The notes below the pieces were generated by a model, which did no database searches, was not told the origin of the DNA, and worked only from the letters and a program-made list of their open reading frames with translations. From Coriaria nepalensis (Eukaryota; Streptophyta; Magnoliopsida; Cucurbitales; Coriariaceae): 64,000 nucleotides of DNA. The DNA is taken from positions 8,253,501 to 8,317,500 of the forward strand of contig CP114497.1 of the NCBI GenBank assembly GCA_027186245.1. Reading direction: 5' to 3'. Position numbers and translations under genes: made by a program. Every line of letters begins with the position of its first letter. The first letter of the stretch is position 1. Of this stretch, positions 36,901 through 52,029 are shown piece by piece.

Positions 36901-38954
36901 CTGAAAATGTGAGAACATCACTGACAGCTGCAGGATCATTAATTTTTTCTATGACATCCAACTTCCCTTCACTAGTGGCTTTTATTAATATTGTACCAGT
37001 ACTCGTTTTGACAGCAAATATCTCCCCAAGCTTTGAAGGTAATATAATAGCCGTTCCATGATATTCTCCAATAAGAGATGTAATAGAATTCTGTTGAAAG
37101 CTAATTTCTCCAGCCCCAATGCTTATCGTTACTATATTTGACTTAGAGGCATCCAATGTCACAAGCAAATCATTTGAAACTGACAACACTTCCCCAGAAA
37201 AGCCACCAGATAAGGATGCAGCCTTGTGTTTCAGCAATTCTCCACTCTTGGCATTTATTTGATACACCTTAAACTCAGACTGCCCCACAAATGCAACAGC
37301 ATATATTACTTCATTGTCAAGAGGCTGAAGGATGGATTGAACCTCTACGCTGAAACCAGGACAAACAAAATAAAATTAGGGCCAGAATGAGATAGAAAGG
37401 AAACAATAAATGTTTGATAACAAACCCTGAGTTTCTTATACCTTTCTTCAGGAAAGTCCATCTTCCAGAGAAGTTCACCATCAAAACTAGAAACAGCATG
37501 TAAACAACCTTGGCCAAAGACGAGAATCACATTTTCCTTTTCAACTTTCAATTTAGCCTGCGTATTATATAGCCACGTATTAACTACATAGTTATCAGGG
37601 ATTTTTTTTTTAAAAGAATCAATGCACTGTTGAAAAAGGTGTAACACTGCACACCAAAAAATTGAAAAATATCGGACGGAAGATTTTGTGATTGGACATA
37701 TATTCATTGTAGAGCCAAATTTTAGACTATAAGAATGATGGGAAAACTTTTAAATAATAAAGCATGTTGAGATTAGATTATGGATGACAGAGAGAGGAAA
37801 AGGGGAAGAAAAATGGTCATCTTGCAGGCTTCAATGAATGTGGCAACATAGAGTATGTGTTGGCATAAGTTATTTACTCACTGGCACCTGTAATAAGGAC
37901 TTTGATGGCCCTGAGCCCTGAAGAAAAGACTCCCACACCATCTGCCCATCAGGAAGGTTCCATGCTCTTAAAACACTCCCCTTTGAAGAAAGGGCAATGA
38001 CATCTAAGAACATAAAATCAAACATTTAAATATGCAATAGAAGTTAAAGGCTAAAGGCGTGACAAGTACTTTCACAGATAATGAAAGCAACTGCTTAAGT
38101 GGACATGCATACATTTTTCCAGAGCAATTTCAATTCCATCAATCATATCACTGTTGCCGAGAACATGTCTCCATACTGCAGAAAACCATGCAAAAAGATA
38201 AGATCCCATGACTTTCTAAAGAAGAACAAATAAACCTATCGTATAAGTAACACTACAGAAAATAATACCCAAGAAGTCTACTAGGTTCAACAATTTTTAT
38301 TTAACTACCAATATCCAGTAAAAGAACAAGTTCTAGTAGAAAACTAAGCTTACATATCTCCCCATGCCGAAGATCAAGTGATGCTATCACATTCTCTTCT
38401 GTTGACACCACAACACGCTTTCTCCCGGTCTTCTGAGTATGAAACACCGCATCCTTCACTTTCCCAATGTATTGGTGGTGCCTGCAGAGAAACATCACTT
38501 ATCAGCCGATCATACACAATCCATCCTTTCTGAAAATTAAAGGAGTATGAAGCACAGAAAATAGGAATTAATGATCAATTGAGCCACACGCAGTTATTAC
38601 TCTAGGATTTTGAACTAAAGAGTAAGAACAGAATTGAGGATCAAATGAAAAACTGAAGAAATCTCATATCCTCAATTAGCAGAACACAACCCATAAGCAG
38701 AACACAACCCATAAGATTCTAAAAGTAGGTAGCAGAGAGTGCTCGAATCGGGATTCATCATATTGAGCAGATTAGGCAAAAGGTACTTCGCAATTTTCCG
38801 AGTAACAAACAGAGCTAGCTGGAAGCTGAAAAATAGGAGATAAACTAACTTACCAATCCATAAGGCCAACTTGATCTTCGTAAAGCGAGAAGCCATAGTT
38901 TGCAGATGATAGAACTAACGCAAGAAGCAGGAAAACCCTAATCGCAGAGACCAT
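33994..38954 (-). CDS. EMC1: ER membrane protein complex subunit 1, with an apparent 2-bp frameshift in exon 3
   Basis: EMC1 is the large lumenal scaffold of the EMC, the insertase for tail-anchored and multipass proteins. Exons on the minus strand: 38954-38854, 38481-38354, 38177-38113, 38003-37882, 37557-37442, 37349-36542, 36244-35519, 35253-35032, 34947-34852, 34754-34560, 34477-34364, 34254-33994. Without the lesion they give 983 residues. It starts with a signal peptide (VFLLLALVLSSANYGFSLYE). A beta-propeller follows (WHHQYIGKVKDAVFHTQKTG), then the conserved VHHEGSKIHLAMKLV and GFRALIVMEDHSLLLLQQ, a DUF1620-type C-terminal domain (AYGVDLFFTQIAPSKTYDSL), one membrane helix (ALLLITIVALVVAIFVTWVL) and a short basic tail. 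Exon 3 reads WRHVL, then two extra bases in a CTCTC run (38159-38163) break the frame before GNSDMIDGIEIALEK. Everything else is intact. Confidence 0.9.
38678..38713. repeat. 18-bp tandem duplication in EMC1 intron 1
   Basis: AGCAGAACACAACCCATA occurs twice in a row (38678-38695 and 38696-38713) within the first intron of EMC1. Confidence 0.9.
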
Positions 38955-39890
38955 GGCGACTCTAGCTCTCTGTCTTCTCTCGATGAGAGAGATGGATCTG
39001 ATGGACGGAGAGTTCGGAAAATAAAAATTAAAAACAAAAGTTCAAGTGAGCGAACCGGTTCGCATCAGAGCCAGCTCCACTAACCAACCAAATAGAAAAG
39101 AAAACAAGAAACTCTGCAGTCCCAACTCGTTGAGGATGAAAAAAAAAAAAAAGACCCGGACGGGCCTAACTTGTCATAACGGGCCATGTGACCCGTAGAT
39201 AAAATTCATCACGGGCCGGATACCTCTCCAGACCAGGCCGTTTGGGCCTAATGACACTAATAGTCCGGTGATACTTTTTGGATGGATAGGTGCAGGCCGA
39301 AAGCCTGTACGGCCCGAGTCACAAGCCGCATGTTCAATTTATATATCTTGGTGTTATGGCCGAGGTGGGAATCAATACATAGAGTAGGTGAAAGATTTAG
39401 GTCGTCTGAAATATTTTTTTTTTTGTTTTATTTAAAAAATAGGATTAAAATAAATCTTTGTTCCAAGCTAAATTGATTCAATGAAATAAGTTGTGTCCGT
39501 ACCATAACACCATGACATACATTATTAGAACGTGTTGAAAACTGAGTTTGAACAAACCTTATTATATGTTAACCCTTTACTCAATAAAATAAAATTATTA
39601 AAAAAAAGTCAAAACTCAATTCTTGATTAGACTTTATAATAATGTTTAATAAATAAATATTTAAATATAATATAAAATAATTACTCTAATTTAACGACCA
39701 AATCTTGAATGAATATATAAAAAAAAAAAAAAAACATTATTTTAGGTATTAAATAATAGTATGATACAGAACCCGAAACACAGTCAGGAATCCGTTGGAC
39801 GTTGTGGCGCTGTAAATGGCGATAACTTCTCAGTGATTCGGACCGTCTCCTTAGACACAAACCTCTCAGGAAAATCTTCCAAGTACAGAT
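38955..39890. other. Divergent promoter between EMC1 and VTE1
   Basis: About 0.94 kb separate the two opposite start codons. The EMC1 side is CT-rich (38965-38995). A GC-rich segment at 39165-39320 rich in GGGCC/GGCCC motifs resembles site II (TCP) clusters of housekeeping genes. The VTE1-proximal part is AT-rich with A runs. No gene lies between. Confidence 0.45.
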
Positions 39891-43855
<3,965 letters not shown>

Positions 43856-44838
43856 TTAAAAAAGTAACCACCCAGTTGGGTCAGCTATAATTACATTGAT
43901 CAATCAATAATTACATTCTTCTTCTTTTCTCTCCCTTTTATTTGGTACCTAGGCTTATTGGGCTGGAAAAGGATATACTACTTGGTAAGGCAGGCAGTGA
44001 TCTTATTCCCTCGCTCCCAAAGTGAGCTGCCTTTAACAAGTTTCACGCCCGCGGGGAATCGAATCCGGGACTGTTAGGAATACACAAGGCTTTAATACTA
44101 TTCAGACTAGAAAAAAATATCTTATCCGGCAACATAATGATCTTATCTCGGGACTAAATATTTTAGTACTAATTTTTCACTACCATCAATACCATAGTGG
44201 TAGTGAAAAAGTTAGGATCAAGATAATACCACCCGTTCCGGTACTATCGGTAGATTGAACGATGAGTGCATACATTTCATGTTGCTTACAATCTACAACT
44301 ACGCTTATGTTTCTGGAATTGAAATAATTCAAAGTACTTTTTTCTTTTTTTTCTTTTTTTTCCCACATAGCTTCTTCAATAGTTCAAATTGGCAGGTAAG
44401 GAGAAAGCTAGTTGATAACTCCATAAAAATATACAATAAAAAGCGAGGTTTTTTTTTTTTAAGGTCATTTTTATGAATAACTTCTCATGATCAGATTGAA
44501 AACAGGTAGTAGCTAAAATGAAAAGCAAACACATGGAAAGAACGTTTACTAAAGTGAAGAAGTGTAAGAAGCTTCATACACGACATAAAAGCATAATTTA
44601 GTAGTCACCTCTGTCCATGTCAACTATGCTGAGCAAAGCTGTACTTGCAGGTGTAGTCTTGGGGGTCTTAGGTGACATCCAGGCATGGCAAGGACGAGAA
44701 TCACAGGCTGGAAGAATAGACAGGGGGGTCTTAGGTGCATAGTTTAGTTGAAGAGAAGAAGATTCTACATACAAAAATTGGTTGTCAAAGTATCTGTGGA
44801 TTCAGCCAGGAGTTGGTGCAGCTGTGTTGAAACTTTGG
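43856..44838. other. Convergent 3' region between VTE1 and the glyoxalase gene
   Basis: Holds both 3' UTRs. Between them are a tRNA-promoter-like B box on the minus strand (GGATTCGATTCC, 44055-44066, in a GC-rich island at 44045-44075) and a hairpin at 44169-44215. No complete tRNA can be folded from the flanks. A SINE fragment is possible. Confidence 0.45.
44169..44215. repeat. Short inverted repeat (hairpin)
   Basis: Left arm CTAATTTTTCACTACCA and right arm TGGTAGTGAAAAAGTTAG pair with one mismatch/indel around a loop of about 12 bases. Position in the convergent intergenic region suggests a small palindromic element or a transcript-end hairpin. Confidence 0.7.
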
Positions 44839-47837
44839 TTACTCTAGTTCCTTCAAGAAATCGATATTATCTACGAAGGCCTGCATGAAGGGAAGAGAAA
44901 AATGGGGATGGGGAGGTGGGGGTGACAAATCAATAACATAATTCAAAAAAAAAAAAAACATAATAGGCAGAATCTTTATCGTGAAAAGTGTTTAAATACA
45001 ACCTCAGTAATTCCGCAAAAATCAGTCGATCTGGGGCACGACTATGAAAACTTGAAAAGGACGATGGAACTTAGAAGGTTAAAATATCTTCTACATTTTG
45101 AGGCAGGAATTAAGAGCATTGTTATTTTTCAATACACACGGCTGGTTATAGGATATTTTTACCACGTTAAACTTTTAACTGCCAACATTAAAAAATCTAT
45201 ATAAAGATACGAAAAAGTTTAGGGAAAGAAAAATAGATGTCAAATATTTGACATTGCTTGATGGAAGCAATGTCACAATGAAAAACAAAAATAATAGCAA
45301 GCAGAAAGAGACCGTACTGTTTTCCAACCATCAGGATCCAAGCAAACAGTGATCTTGGTGTTGATACCCGGCAAAGGTCCAGGTTCACGAATGACCTTTC
45401 CACCAAACAGTTTGACTGCTTCTGCACTCTTGTATACATCATCTGTGCCTACTGCAATCTGTTACGACGTAAAGAAACCAGAGTGAAGGGTAAATACAAC
45501 TACGTTGGATGGTTAAACATAAGAAAAGGAAAAGGGTTTTCATTTCACCTGTGTGTAACCGTTTCCTTTGTCATAATTAATGACCCCATAATTATATGTC
45601 AGTTCAACCACAACATTCTCATCTTCAGGACCATAGCCCATGACGGCTGTTGTATACTGAGAAATAAGCAACATGAAATAATTAAATAGTAGCATGATTA
45701 TATGATACTGAGCAGTACATCTACATCAAATGCAGAAAGAGAGAGGGACAAGAGAAAAACATAGCAAGTCTTGTTAAATAATATATCAAGTGACATTTGT
45801 CAAGCTGCGCCCAAATGAAATTTTCTCTAGGTTTGAATGGTTTCAAAAACTGGTTCAGCAATTTGAGCTGAGAAAGCTAATGAACTGGTCGGTGGCAGTA
45901 AAAGTAAGTTACCTTGTACTCTGGGTTATCCCTTTTGCGTAGAAGCTTCATTCCATAAGCCTATAACAGAAGAAAGACAAGGATCACAATACAGTCAGTC
46001 CAAAATAATAAGAACTTAAACAAGCAGAAAAGTAAGCTAACATTTAAAAAGGAAGCTTGCTGCCAGTCCCCAAGTGAGTTTGACTTGCCTTTTTGTAGAA
46101 ATCTATTGAGCGGTCAAGATCACCGACCCGAAGCATGACTTGACAAAAGGGTTCCGGAGAAGGACCCCTCTCCAAAAGCTCGAACTTATAACCATTAGGG
46201 TCATCAACAAAAGCAATAATTGTACTTCCACCACTAACAGGACCAGGCTCCCTGGTAACTTTCCCCCCCTTTGCCTTAATAAGATCCACTGTTCTGGTGA
46301 CCTACAGAAATTTGTATAGAGAAAATATGACAAGTTTCTTTGATACTCACATGCAGGAAATTCAGCTTGAGTATGGAACCTTCATTTTCAGTATTCCTAT
46401 CAAATGCACAGATTGTTTATTTAGAAAAACTATCATGCGAAGTCATTAAAAAAAAATGTACTTACATCTTCCACTGCAATACCAAAATGGCCAAAACCAT
46501 TTCCAATCTCATACTTCTCCACTCCATAATCTACCATTAGCACATTATCAGGACAAACACAAATTAGTTGACTTGTTACACTACACTATAGCAATTCATT
46601 TGAGACTTTGTAGAAGGAAAAAACATGCGCCCTTGACTTCAACTTGAGTGACAGAGGAAATAGTTTACTGTAAGTAAGTTCAGCAGTGAAATTGGAATCT
46701 TCAGGTCCGTATCCGAGAAAAGCATTTGCATATCCCTCCTCTGGTATGTCACGTTTTCTTAGCAGCTTCATCCCAAGGCATTCAGTATAGAATCTACATG
46801 AAATGAATCCATTAACCGACTAGTGAGATACATAATCACAAGCAATAATTGTTGTGCAATATCTACACACTTTATAGTTTTATCCAAATCTCCAACCCGA
46901 TAAACGACATGAAGCATTCTTCGCTTGTCTTGCTTTACCCATTCCAATATGTTTTCCCCAGTGACAACACTGCTATCTGGAACCCTTTTCCCATCCGGTG
47001 CGGCCTCCAAGGTGCTTGCCTCCGCCCTTAATAAATTGGACACATCTACACCTAGTACCTTTGTCTGAGGGAGAGCTGGAAACAACCCAAAGTTCATAAG
47101 CTGAGGAAAGTCTACTAACACCCCAGTTCCAAGAAAAAAAAAGAGGAGGGGGGGGGGGGGGGGATGAGGGGAAAATATCCTTTGCAAAATTGCAAATTAT
47201 TTACAATTTAACCTTGCTAATTCAGGCTAAAATTGAAAGGACTATTCCAGGTTAAGATCAATGAAACATGTATTCTACAGAGATTGGATTCTCAAATTTC
47301 AATCATCTTCTTCAGCATCCAAGTTCCAAAATGAACTTATTAAGCCTAAACATTAATGAATTGCTAAGAATTTTACGAAATGATTCAATAACAATGAGTA
47401 GAAAAATCAAGAATGTCTAAACTGATACTCCGCACATTAATATTTATTCATAAACCAAGGTACTAGATTCAATCTACATTGCTTATCAGCAAAACTTTGA
47501 TCGCAAATACCAAAACAATCTTACAGCTAAAAGCTCAAAATACGTAAGAATCCATCTTCCAAACGAAATCAACACAAGATTATTTCATGTTTAAGAATTT
47601 AAACTAGTAGAAATCAATTAAGATGCAATTAAAGGAAGAAAAAAAAACAGTAAAATGAAATCAGCTTCGACATCTGTGGTGCTCACCAGAGCCGAATTGA
47701 AGAAGAGCGAGCCTCCGAGAAGGAGTAAACGTGAAGCAGCGCGGAGAAAAGACATCTGGAGCTCGTGGAGACAATGAACGGAAAAGAGAAGGTTTAAGCG
47801 CTGAGAGATGCAGAGAAGATGATAGTGATGATGCCAT
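44839..47837 (-). CDS. GLYI: Glyoxalase I (lactoylglutathione lyase), two-domain, probably chloroplastic
   Basis: Converts the hemithioacetal of methylglyoxal and glutathione to S-lactoylglutathione, detoxifying a glycolysis by-product. Exons on the minus strand: 47837-47687, 47075-46871, 46793-46669, 46530-46466, 46301-46089, 45960-45913, 45656-45549, 45458-45318, 44880-44839. Phases agree and give 365 residues. The N-terminus ([19 protein letters not shown]) is a likely transit peptide. Two VOC/glyoxalase domains follow, the first with [14 protein letters not shown] and [15 protein letters not shown] (about 105-135), the second with [20 protein letters not shown] (about 234-253) and [13 protein letters not shown]. 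The C-terminus [12 protein letters not shown] matches the plastid GLYI group (At1g67280 type). Intron 5 uses a GC donor (AAG|GCAAGT). The frame is open two codons above the ATG only through a GTG, so 47837 is the start. Confidence 0.93.
47148..47163. repeat. 16-base G run in glyoxalase intron 1
   Basis: Similar runs of 15-16 G lie at 23625-23640 and 33374-33388. Such homopolymers are unstable in sequencing and assembly. Confidence 0.9.
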
Positions 47838-47952
47838 GGCCACTACTTTATTTTCCCTCCAAACTCAATCTGTTAAGTGTTATCCGAACGAGCGAGGGAA
47901 GAATCCGAATATATAATTTTCATTTAGGTATCTGGGCTTTAGGTTAAGTAGC

Positions 47953-48100
47953 TTTGGGCCGTTACTCATAGTTTGGGCCTTTCTTGTTAACCAGATGACT
48001 TGATTGTCCGGACAAGTAGGTTTCTGGGCTCTTCGACTTCATTGTGCGGATTGTTGATTCGGTTAACTTTGGGCCGTTACTCATAGTTTGGGCCTTTCTT
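47953..48100. repeat. 33-bp direct repeat upstream of the glyoxalase gene
   Basis: Two identical 33-bp copies at 47953-47985 and 48068-48100 start TTTGGGCCGTTACTCATAG, offset by 115 bp. They lie in the divergent promoter of the glyoxalase and aquaporin genes, about 115 bp from the glyoxalase start, and include GGGCC site-II-like motifs. Confidence 0.9.
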
Positions 48101-48304
48101 ATCTCTTTATTTATTATTTTTTTATTGTAAGTGAATTTAATTAATTTTTCTTTCAAGTATTAGTAATGAACGACTTTAGATGGTGGGGGTGGATTCATCA
48201 TGACCTAAACAACAGCAAAGATAATAAAAATGAGATAAAAAATGTAATAATGCAACGTAGCTATCATGCATGCTTAGATGAGTAGATTGGCAAATTATAT
48301 AATA

Positions 48305-48306
48305 GC

Positions 48307-48343
<37 letters not shown>
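48305..48343. repeat. (AAT)n microsatellite
   Basis: About thirteen ATA/AAT units in the promoter region between glyoxalase and aquaporin. The rest of 48100-48860 is AT-rich without a gene. Confidence 0.9.
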
Positions 48344-48344
<1 letters not shown>

Positions 48345-48865
48345 ATTTTTAAGAGTTAAAATTACTATCTGGATCATGTCTTATACTAGTTAGCAATATT
48401 TGATTATTGTGGGGGCTGAAATGTGAAAGTGAAAGGATGCATGATAATATAATTAACTAAATAAATTAAAATAAAGTAGTAGGAAGATAAAATTTAAATA
48501 AAATAAAATGATTTGATAATTAAATATATAAATTAAATGACGAATATATTTAATAATTAGTTTATTGTAGATAAGATCAAAACTCTCACCAAGTAAAATT
48601 CAAGTGCCAAACCTTACAAAGGATGCATTCAATTAATGGCAACACTTATTAATAAAGAGACAAATGGTACAACGTGGATTGCCAACTTTTGCATTCTATG
48701 GGAGACAAGAAATGTGATGCATGCTTATATATATATATTTATGGTATAATCTATTTCTAAAGACTATATGTACGAAGGTTCTATGCGATTATATACCCTT
48801 AATCAAGTACACTCACATAGCTAAGCCTAAGAATATATCATCATCACCATCATCAACTTCTCAAG

Positions 48866-49773
48866 ATGGCAAAAATGGCCATTGGATCAACCAGGGAGGC
48901 CACTCAACCCGACACCATTAAAGCCCTGGTCGTCGAGTTCATCACAACCTTCCTCTTCGTCTTTGCCAGTGTCGCAGCCTCCATGTCAGCCGGTATACTC
49001 ATACTAAATATATATAGTTTTAGTTTTGGTGAGTCCATTAATATTAAATTAATTAAATTTTTTATTTATTCACAGATAGGCTAGCAGCAGATCCGCTAGT
49101 GGGCTTATTTGCAGTGGCCGTAGCCGACGCTCTTGTCGTGGCGGTTATGATATCTGCCGGCCACATTTCCGGTGGTCATCTTAACCCTGCCGTCACACTA
49201 AGTCTCCTCATAGGTGGTCACATCACCTTCTTCCGATCAATTCTATATTGGATCGTCCAGTTGCTTGCTGCCGCCTCATCTTGTTATCTCCTATCTTATC
49301 TCACCGGAGGATTGGTAAGACAACAATTATCACGTCAAAATTAATCGATACCTTCTTCCGATTTATTCTTGTTCTTGTTCTTGTTGTTGCAGAGTATTCC
49401 AGTACATACGCTAGCAAGTGGAGTTGGGTACTTGCAAGGGGTGATATGGGAGGTGGTGCTTACCTTCTCCTTGCTATTTACTGTCTATGCCACTATTGTG
49501 GACCCAAAGAAAGGGGCTCTTGATGGGATGGGCCCAACTTTAATTGGGTTTGTAGTAGGGGCCAACATCTTGGCAGGTGGTGCTTTCTCTGGAGCTTCGA
49601 TGAACCCAGCACGATCCTTTGGGCCTGCTCTGGTCAGCTGGGATTGGACGGACAACTGGGTTTACTGGGCTGGCCCATTAATTGGAGGTGGGCTTGCTGG
49701 TTTTGTATATGAAAATTTCTTCATTGTTGGGTCGTATAACTCTCTTCCCAGTACAGAAGAAGAGTGCTATTAA
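48866..49773 (+). CDS. TIP4-1: Tonoplast intrinsic protein, TIP4;1-like aquaporin, with Asp at the filter H2 position
   Basis: Vacuolar-membrane channel for water and small neutral solutes. Exons: 48866-48992, 49076-49314, 49393-49773; 248 residues, the normal TIP length. Six membrane helices and both NPA boxes are present: [10 protein letters not shown] (NPA 79-81) and [14 protein letters not shown]. The tail ([11 protein letters not shown]) is TIP-like. Closest remembered match is TIP4;1 ([42 protein letters not shown]). The aromatic/arginine filter reads Asp60 (H2), Ile (H5), Ala (LE1), Arg (LE2). TIP4;1 proteins normally have His at H2 in a VAHA context; here it is VADA (GAC, 49126-49128). 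Loop-C His (PVHTLAS) is kept. TM1 ends in SVAASMSAD rather than the usual Gly-rich form. All splice sites are canonical, so the gene looks functional. Confidence 0.95.
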
Positions 49774-50188
49774 GCTGAAAATTGAAGAGTACTGTAGTAA
49801 ACCAAAATCTAAACAGATGATCAGTTCAGACTAATTCATCCCCTCCGTAAGGCTTTTCTTGTAAGAAAATAAAGCTTCTCATTTCTTTGGCCATTAATCA
49901 GTCCCGGGGAATAGATAAAAAACCAATCCGATAATCCAGTTCTACAAGAACTCAATAGCAAATTGACTTCAAAAACAAAGAAAATATAATCATAGAAACA
50001 TCGATATATCTAATCTTATGTATTCTATTGAAATGCACGCCTTGCAAGAGTTCCTGTAATCTATCTAGATCAGATAATAATAAAATTTGCTCATTCACGG
50101 GTTGTTCAAATGCACATGCCATAGGATTACCAAGGATTACTCGATTTAAGGTCGCTTGTAGATTGAAGGTTATAATTCCGATTTCAGA

Positions 50189-51906
50189 TCATTGAGTTCC
50201 GAGTTGTGGTTGCAAGCTTCTTCTAAGGAAAACAGACATCTTTGCGCTTGCAGCTCGCCCTCGGTCGAGACAGTGAAGATAGTCCTCCACTATACCACAA
50301 AAACAAACCCGAAAGAAACAAACTAGAAGTTAGTATCAGTTATCTTCAACCCACTGAAGAAACGGGGAAAATAAATCATCACCTAGCATATGCAATAAAC
50401 TCAAGCAGCTTTGAGGTCGTAACTATATTTTGATAGAAGAACGAGACTAGAAATGAATGCCTAAATTTGAAGGAGTTATTTATTGAGCAAGATTTATCCT
50501 TACACTTCAATTAAAGCTCCTTAATTTAGATATCCATTCCATTTGGATATACAACCACAAGAAGAAATTGGTAAGATTATATGGAATAAAATAGCAAGAA
50601 CATGTTTCGTATCAAGAACATGTTTGATAATGCTATATGAAATAGAAGAGGCACCTGACATTGAACCCCGAGTAACAGATGTTACAATCCCGTGTTCCGT
50701 TGGTTCACCTTCCACTTCTTTCATCCCTTTCGAAGTTACCGAGACAAACGAGTTTGGGAATACCAAATATGTAAATGCCTTCATTTTCTGCATTTTTTAT
50801 AACAAAAACATTGGTCAGAAACCCCCAACTTATCCAATAATCAAGCAAACCCAACTACGTACATGTTTTCCTTTTCTTTAAGACCACCACCTATAAGAAA
50901 TATAACAGACCTGTTCTTCTAGCTTGGTGGGATCCAGTATAACATATCCACTCTCAGGCAAGCAACAACATATTGCAACTACACAAACCAGTATAAAGCA
51001 GTCAGGCCACGTTATTGAGTTTATAAATGAAGCAATGTGTCATATAATTCAACTACCAGCAAGATGCTTTAATGGAATTCCGGTATCTACTAAAGCAGCA
51101 CAGGCTGCATTAATGGCGCATGGAAGAAGCTATAATGGACTTGGTCAAAGACATTTGATAACATCTAAGTTTAAAAAAGGCCCTATAGTCTCTCTCTTCT
51201 TTTCGGATGCTGAAATATACTGAAAATGATATCTAGAAATATACTGAAAATCGATGAAATTCATATTCACTCAGGGTGCTATAACAGTATAATTTGCAGT
51301 ATAAGAAAAGGATACAGCTCCATCATCATGAACAACCTGCAATTTACAACATAAAAACTTTTTTAAGCAATAAATAAATTACTAGGCCAACGAAAGAAAA
51401 GAAATACGCATAATTTGTAGCCATGAGGGAACTAGTCTTTACCTGAACTATAATAGATGTCGTGGTATTTGGATTGACAGTCAAAATGCAAATGCTTTGC
51501 AAAGTCCTCTTTAGTATCATCTCATACTCTTTTTCCAGATTCCCTGATACATAATTACAGTAAACAAAAAATGTGAATCAAAGAGTAAGAAACTAACTTC
51601 AATATAAAGGTAGGAGGATGCTCTCACCAATCTGGCCTGTTTTAGGTTTCCAAATAACCTCAATGCAGGCCTTCTCAGGGTTTTCGTTCTTCTTTGTTCC
51701 TGCTTTCGGTCCATAAACAGCAGCAAGAACTTTCGTGTCTCCTGTAGAAGCAAAGAAATCAATCGCCAACAGAGAGAAGAAGAAGACGATGAATACGGAC
51801 CTTGAGACCAACTGGCAGAGCCATGGGGGCGATTGAGGACGTTGCGAGAGCAAGCGAGTGGTCTCAACTGGTTAGGTGTACGGCCATCTTCTCTTTCGAT
51901 TTCCAT
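50189..51906 (-). CDS. RRP46: Exosome complex core subunit RRP46 (RNase PH-like)
   Basis: One of the six RNase PH-fold subunits of the exosome ring, which processes and degrades RNA from the 3' end in nucleus and cytoplasm. Exons on the minus strand: 51906-51801, 51741-51628, 51543-51443, 51336-51316, 51129-51057, 50978-50911, 50787-50655, 50289-50189. Phases agree and give 238 residues, the usual length. Motifs: REDGRTPNQLRPLACSRNVL at the start, GSASWSQGDTKVLAAVYGPK, YEMILKRTLQSICILTVNPN, VVHDDGALLPCAINAACAA, VILDPTKLEEQ and YLVFPNSF. One exon is only 21 bp (VVHDDGA). An upstream in-frame Met at 51954 adds 16 residues, but homologues start at the MEIERED-like position. The last exon diverges most from Arabidopsis. 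Confidence 0.94.
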
Positions 51907-52029
51907 TATCGAAACGGAATTAGGGTTACAAGATGAACGGGCAAAAAGAGCCATAAAAGAAAATTTGGTGCGTTTATGAAGGCTTGTGCTAACAGACGTC
52001 TTTACCGTATAGAAGTTTTCATAGGGGTT
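51907..52029. other. RRP46 proximal promoter
   Basis: A short stretch between the RRP46 start and the inverted-repeat element. No strong motif was recognised. Confidence 0.4.

Noticed and set aside
34000..38954. Treating EMC1 as a pseudogene
   Set aside because: Only one two-base lesion in a dinucleotide run; all other exons, splice sites and motifs are intact, so error or a private allele is more likely.
51907..51954. Upstream in-frame Met for RRP46
   Set aside because: Homologues begin at the position equal to 51906; the extra 16 residues look like leader.
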